From Marsupella aquatica (taxonomy: Eukaryota; Marchantiophyta), in NCBI GenBank assembly GCA_973895155.1, contig OZ316891.1, forward strand, positions 14,694,001-14,758,000: a DNA stretch of 64,000 nt, read 5' to 3'. Under the pieces are notes generated by a model. That model was not told the DNA's origin. It saw nothing but the letters and a program-made list of their open reading frames with translations, and ran no database searches. Position 1 is the first letter of the stretch, and each line of letters opens with the position of its first letter. Shown piece by piece: positions 59,234-64,000 of the stretch. Made by a program: the position numbers and the translations under genes.

Positions 59234-60530
59234 CCCTGGGCCCTCAGCGTTACTAATGCAGGGAGGACGTGCGAACAACGCAAGGGTATTTTTAATGTAA
59301 TGCAAACTAATTTTTATAATATTTTTTAAAGTAGGCAACATCCATGTATATACATTCATCACAATATTAGTAATAAGGCTCTTATCAAATACATGTCACA
59401 TTAATCTTATGCAAGGGTACCTAAAATGCCAAGGACACGTGTCACTATATGGTTGGCACACATGTCATCACTTCATTGGCACACATGTCCATGTAGTAAA
59501 TTAGACATTTAATTATTTATCCTCTTAAGGCAAGTTTGGTTTCATGGGCTTGCATGGTACAAACTTGTTTACCCGCATGGGTTAAGTTGGGAGTTAAGTA
59601 AATGTTGGGCCAGGATTTTGGGGCCCAACTCGATTGGGGTTCTGGGATTGATGGGGACCCATGAATCAATCCCACATAGACAAACAAGATTACTTTTGAA
59701 TTCCCTTGAATCAAATGGCCAAGTATGAGGCCAAGTGTGTTTGTGTGTGGGGTGGTGTACTCCCTTGATCATTGGGTTGGGGGGTACCCGGTGCTCACAG
59801 TTGTTTGATTGCAGAGATGGCAGGAAAATTACCCACGGTCATGTCTAAGTAACAATTTCAGCCAAAGGAGATTTGATGGTATTACTCTGACTCCACAATT
59901 TTTAGTAGTCATTTTTTGTATTATTAGTACTTTGTGTCTAGAATATATATGATTAATGTGTGGTTTGATGTGTCAGGTTGCATGAAAGAAGTTGCCAAAA
60001 ACTCTACTTATCATTTGGTGTTAATGGTTGATGTCATACCATTCTTAGTCAAGATAGAATAATTTTGCAATTAGAGTTTACATAAGTAGTATATATGCAA
60101 TTATTCCTCCAAGGATATAGCATAGTATAATAATGCCTTTGTACTAGTTCAGTTTATCTCTATGAGGTCTACAAGTTACCTGAGTTATAGTCATATACTC
60201 TAGGAAGAACTATAAATCTTTAGTACTAATTTTGTTATGATCTATATAAACTATGCACCATGAACATTAGCGTAACATAATATTCCCCTATGCAAAATAG
60301 AATCTTTTACGTTTCAGTATGATATTTACAAATTTTAAAAATTCAAGGGTTTTTTAATTCCTTGAAAAACTCTGTTATAATTTACAAAAGGATAAATTTT
60401 TATAGGAAAAAATAATGTTTTTACATTAACAAGGGATTTTTTTTGTGAACACAAATATTAAGAAGGGGTACACAGGGGGTGTCTGTTCTCAGGGGGGTTC
60501 ACTTAATATAGTAAGAGTGAGGGCCCAGGG
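59234..60530. mobile_element. non-autonomous DNA transposon, 1,297 bp, 8-bp target duplication
   Basis: The left end is CCCTGGGCCCTCAGCGTTAC; the complement of the right end is CCCTGGGCCCTCACTCTTAC, 17 of 20 matching, and both continue with TA. Both ends are flanked by ATATTATT. The interior is AT-rich with no usable open frame, so it depends on another element's transposase. An 8-bp duplication is typical of hAT elements, but hAT ends usually start CAGNG; these begin CCCTGGG, so the superfamily is open. Boundaries are certain to the base if the duplication is accepted. Confidence 0.85.
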
Positions 60531-60538
60531 ATATTATT
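60531..60538. repeat. 8-bp target-site duplication ATATTATT (right)
   Basis: Identical to 59,226-59,233. Confidence 0.88.
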
Positions 60539-61076
60539 GGAGTTTACCAGATTGAAGCTGCAACAAGTTTGCCAAAATGAGTGCCAAATAATTTGCAATA
60601 TACTCTGAAGTTGCTCAGACATTCAAAGTCTAGTTTTAATATTTGATATGATTCTTCAAGAAAGCCACAAAGATTTTCCTTAAGTATGCCCTAATTGAAC
60701 TTTAGTATAGCTTTGACTTTACCCATGCAGTGCACATAAGCGAGTACAGAAGATGTGGGAGAAGATGTCATTGAGCAAAAGGTTTCATCCATTGCTTAAG
60801 ATATGACATTGTTGAACATAGATGACATTCACAATGGTAAGTGTTAGGAATTGACTCTCAGTTCTCAACTTCTAGTTAGTTTGGCCTTACTAGGATTAGT
60901 TTATAATAAGATACACTTATTAAGGCTCACACATCTTACTCAAGGGTGGAAGGAAGAGACACTTTGCCACTGAAAAAGAGCACAACAGCTTGAGTAAGAG
61001 GCTCCAAAGTAGCAATATGATTTGTAGACATGGACAACATAGGGAACCTAAAGGCTCCATGATGCAATGGTTGTTT
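60539..61076. other. spacer, no gene recognised
   Basis: AT-rich with frequent stops; nothing recognisable seen. Confidence 0.4.
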
Positions 61077-61079
61077 AGG

Positions 61080-61222
61080 AAGGCATGGCCTGATTAGTTG
61101 TTCTGCTATTTTGGGCCGGTTGTTCCCCTGGTGCTGGGCGCCGTTGTTTCCTTTGCTGGGGTGGCTTTTGTCCCTCCGCGTGGTATTTGATGGGCCCTGC
61201 GTCCTCTTTTCTAAAAAAAAAA
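61080..61222 (+). mobile_element. poly(A)-ended retroelement tail (LINE or SINE), copy 1
   Basis: Contains CATGGCCTGATTAG, GGGTGGCTTTTGTCCC and GCGTGGTATTTG, and ends TTTTCTAAAAAAAAAA. These match in order the inverted copy at 61.66-61.8 kb. A 3' poly(A) points to a non-LTR retroelement. No open reading frame of note. Confidence 0.6.
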
Positions 61223-61660
61223 CTCCCCCTTGGGGGTATAGGTTGGAGGGAGAGCATTATCTCCCTCATTCTTCACATGTACTCTCATATGCTATGAATC
61301 CATCAGGAGTTTCTCCACTTGGAGTGTCTCGTTGATGTAGCGTATGATTGAATGTCTCTCTCATGTTCTGCATTGTTGTCTAGTCCGGAGCCGACGGTTT
61401 CTTACAGTAAGCACATGACACGTCCAACACACAAGTAATCTATGCGAGAGATACGTGGTTCACCTCCTAAGTCCACGGGAACACAAAAGAGAGCTTTACT
61501 AAATTCTAAACACGTCGGCCACACCAAGTCTCCAGAATGTAAGCTCTCTTTATCTCTCAAGTGGCTTGTAACAATGAGTCCTAGTTCCACTTATTCTAGC
61601 AAACACCGCTTAAATAGGATATAGTGTGCAACTCAGTTTCTTTTTTGGTTGTTATTTGTT
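61223..61660. other. spacer between inverted retroelement tails
   Basis: Short open frames on both strands (61,402-61,624) have no domain. Nothing else recognised. Confidence 0.4.
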
Positions 61661-61663
61661 ATT

Positions 61664-61812
61664 TGTTTTTTTTTTCAGAAAACCAGAACACCAAGGGCCG
61701 GGACCCAAACACCGCGCCCAGGGGACGAAAGCCACCCTGGACACCCACAAGCCAAAGGCCAAACCCACGAGCCACAAAACCTAATCAGGCCATGAGACCC
61801 TAATCAGCCACC
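61664..61812 (-). mobile_element. poly(A)-ended retroelement tail, copy 2 (inverted)
   Basis: On the minus strand: CATGGCCTGATTAG, GGGTGGCTTTCGTCCC, GCGCGGTGTTTG, then TTTTCTGAAAAAAAAAAA. The same order as copy 1 with substitutions. It lies about 450 bp from copy 1 in opposite orientation. Confidence 0.6.
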
Positions 61813-62445
61813 AGAAAGTGTCTGTCCCCTGTCTGTCTTCAAATCTTCTCTACTTTCACCACCCTATCTATCTCTGACTAATGTAGTTAGTGCTAATTCT
61901 CTAATATTGGCGCGTAAATTTATTATTGCTCGTCCTATTCCAGCAAATACCACCGCCATTCATCGTGCTAGCCTGGTTGTTGGGACCCCACCTCTTGCAT
62001 TCTTTGCCAAGATTTGTCACCACCAGCTCTGCTCCCCGTAAACATGATCTCTCTTCAGTTGCAGTCATCACCCAGGGCCGCATCACCACCTTCAGTTGGT
62101 CAAGAGTAGTCTGGATTTTTCTAACTGTTCTTCCTTGGCAATCCGAGTTGGCAATCTGCACATTCCCATCATAGCTTGAAGGTGGTGCTCAGTGTGCCTA
62201 ATGATCACCCACCTTGGCATTCTCCCCAGGAATTGTGAATATGTGGCAGCGTTCCTTTCCTTTCAGATGCTCTCACACATTTCCATCCAGAAAATCAGTG
62301 GTCCCGGTCTTTGTTTGTGCAACTTGATAGTAACTTCAATTGCCGTTGTCGGGGGAACCTTTAGTTCTTGGGAAGCACCGAGCTCTTGTTTTTCCTATCT
62401 TGGAAGAAACCTTTCCAAAGTACGTTTTTTCTCACCTCACACTCA
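61813..62445. other. spacer with undiagnosed open frames
   Basis: Open frames at 61,901-62,161 (minus), 61,926-62,174 (plus) and 62,192-62,458 (plus) show no domain and overlap. They could be old retroelement coding sequence, but I cannot support this. Confidence 0.35.
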
Positions 62446-62723
62446 GGGGTTAACTTAGTGTATATTTTGGGGACCACGTGCGATCATAGCCTAATATAAA
62501 TACACTTGTTTTATAATGGGAATATTCCAAAAACATTATCTATTTTTAATATTAATAACCTATTTTACTTTATAAAAAATATATGCTAGAGAATATTCTA
62601 TAAATATTGGTCTATAATACCTTCTTTTGCTTCCTACGCTTTTTAAAAATTTAGCTAATTTCTATGAAAAATACTTATTTTGGATCGCACGTGGTTCCTA
62701 AGATTTTTGATAGTCAACCCCCC
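62446..62723 (+). mobile_element. MITE, copy 2, ~278 bp with long imperfect inverted repeats
   Basis: The left arm begins GGGGTTAACTT and contains GGGGACCACGTGCGATC. The right arm's complement begins GGGGTTGACTA and contains GGAACCACGTGCGATC. The arms pair over roughly 40 bp, best in the inner ACCACGTGCGATC block. The core is AT-rich. It resembles copy 1 at 2.0-2.3 kb. No clear target duplication was found, so the outer limits are approximate. Confidence 0.65.
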
Positions 62724-63700
62724 GAGACCTCACATTACCCTTGCGATCCTCTTTGTCGATCAATTTCCCTCACCATTACCCTCTAAAATATCTCTCACAG
62801 CCTTTGTCCCACTCTACGATGAGCAACTTCCTCACACTAAGCCTCAAATCGGCTTATCCTCTTTCTGCATAACTTACTTCCCAAGTCAAGTCATGGATTG
62901 CAATTTCTAACGAATCCTACAATTAGATAAGTCAATTATAGAAAATAAAGACTATAATCTTAAGATTTACCATAGATGATATAATCACAGGCTCTTGCAT
63001 ACTAAGCATAACATTGTATCTTTTATCTCCATATTTTCTAACTAAAACATCTTACAATCAATCTTCTTACGACATACCACTCTAATGTCAATAGATGAAG
63101 GAAAATCAGACACATTATTAGGAAGCCTATTCAAATCTAACTCCAGTACATTTACGGGTTATCTATTAAAATCCATCTAATATAAAATAAAAATAGTTAC
63201 ATTCCACTCATTTCCATAAACAACAATCGGATATACAAATGGTGCATTGCTATTCATAACTGTTTCCATTAACTCAAACCCAAAATAATAAAGAAGATGC
63301 ATTCTCATGGTATGTTTGCTAAGACAATGAATTCTAATTAAGAAAGAATTGACAAATGACACAGCAGGTGGGAGATAAACTCTAGGTACTCCATTTATCA
63401 TATTATTCACTACAAGCACACTAAATTAATCTCAAGACTAATAAACATAAAATATAAAATAGTTCTAAGGCCAACAATCAAGTTAGTACCCAAGCATTGA
63501 TGTAAATAATAAATAAGAGGGGAAGAGTTCCTTACAGTGTTGCGAGTCCAACATGATAGATCAAACAATGCGAATGAGGAGAGTGTGCTCCTCTTCACTT
63601 TATTTATAATGCCCCTTTGTGCTTTCCAAGAGGGCATGGATCGATGCCTTAACTCTTGGATGGAAGCCAAGTGGCAAGCATCAAGCACTTATAAGTGTGA
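62724..63700. other. AT-rich spacer
   Basis: Minus-strand open frames at 63,177-63,419 and 63,410-63,688 have no recognised domain. Nothing else seen. Confidence 0.4.
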
Positions 63701-63717
63701 TAATACTATTCATAGTT

Positions 63718-63915
63718 GGTGGAACTACTGTGCATAGTTGGTGGAATTATTACGCGTAATTTGTGGAACTACTATGCGTAATTGGTGCAACTACTATGCG
63801 CAATTGGTGAAACTACTATGCGTAATTGGTAGAACTACTATGCGTAGTTGGTGAAATTACTATGCATAGTTGGTTAAACTACTATGCATAAATGGTGGAA
63901 CTACTGTGTATCATT
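63718..63915 (+). repeat. 22-bp tandem repeat, nine copies
   Basis: The unit is close to GGTGGAACTACTATGCGTAATT, repeated nine times in register (198 bp) with one to several changes per unit, preceded by a partial unit at about 63,702. Several units hold ATGCGTAAT or ATGCATAG, near-palindromic cores. Confidence 0.9.
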
Positions 63916-64000
63916 GTAGAATGTACACACTACATATAGAATGTAATATATATGCTCTAATAGTTATACTATGAAGCTTTTAAGTAAAACCCTTTTCACA

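Overview
The window looks like nuclear DNA of a land plant. It holds a UBA2-type nuclear RNA-binding protein gene, a plant-style heavy-metal-associated (HMA) gene split by short GT-AG introns, and a plant CACTA (En/Spm, tnp2) transposon. Short TTTAGGG-type runs and tRNA-derived SINE heads fit this. The sparse genes, AT-rich repeat-filled spacers and islands of higher GC suggest a non-seed plant (bryophyte, lycophyte or fern grade), but I cannot name a species.

Layout. 1-0.8 kb: a broken PIF/Harbinger transposase on the minus strand. 0.8-7.6 kb: repeat-rich spacer with a SINE, a MITE, a 300-bp duplication and a degenerate tandem array. 8.9-10.7 kb: a five-exon gene for a 214-aa protein with a C-terminal HMA domain; it is visible only when the exons are joined. 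10.7-19.5 kb: spacer with another SINE and an ~80-bp tandem repeat. 19.57-21.03 kb: an intron-free coding region for a 486-aa UBA2-like protein with two RRMs; a consensus 5' splice site directly follows its stop codon. 21-47.6 kb: mostly non-coding, with many short tandem duplications and a GC-richer stretch at 38.5-44.8 kb that may be transcribed but gives no recognisable protein.

The main find is a structurally complete 10,889-bp CACTA element at 47,982-58,870. It has CACTAC/GTAGTG ends, a perfect 3-bp target duplication (ATT) and dense TTGCGA/TCGCAA arrays inside both ends. It carries three coding units. A tnp2 transposase lies on the minus strand with two clear internal introns and one frameshift. 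A SET-domain (putative lysine methyltransferase) exon sits inside what would be the transposase's first intron. A divergent accessory gene on the plus strand encodes a basic, helical, acidic-tailed protein, probably the TnpA-like DNA binder. One first exon, with a Cys/His motif, has a donor in phase with both the SET exon and the transposase exon. One transcript could therefore give two mutually exclusive products, recalling TnpA/TnpD splicing in En/Spm. The same hexamers recur at the accessory gene's start and in its first intron, suggesting autoregulation.

Right of the CACTA element, 59,234-60,530 is a second, non-autonomous DNA transposon with ~20-bp terminal inverted repeats and a perfect 8-bp target duplication. 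The window ends with a pair of inverted poly(A) retroelement tails, a second MITE copy and a nine-copy 22-bp tandem repeat.
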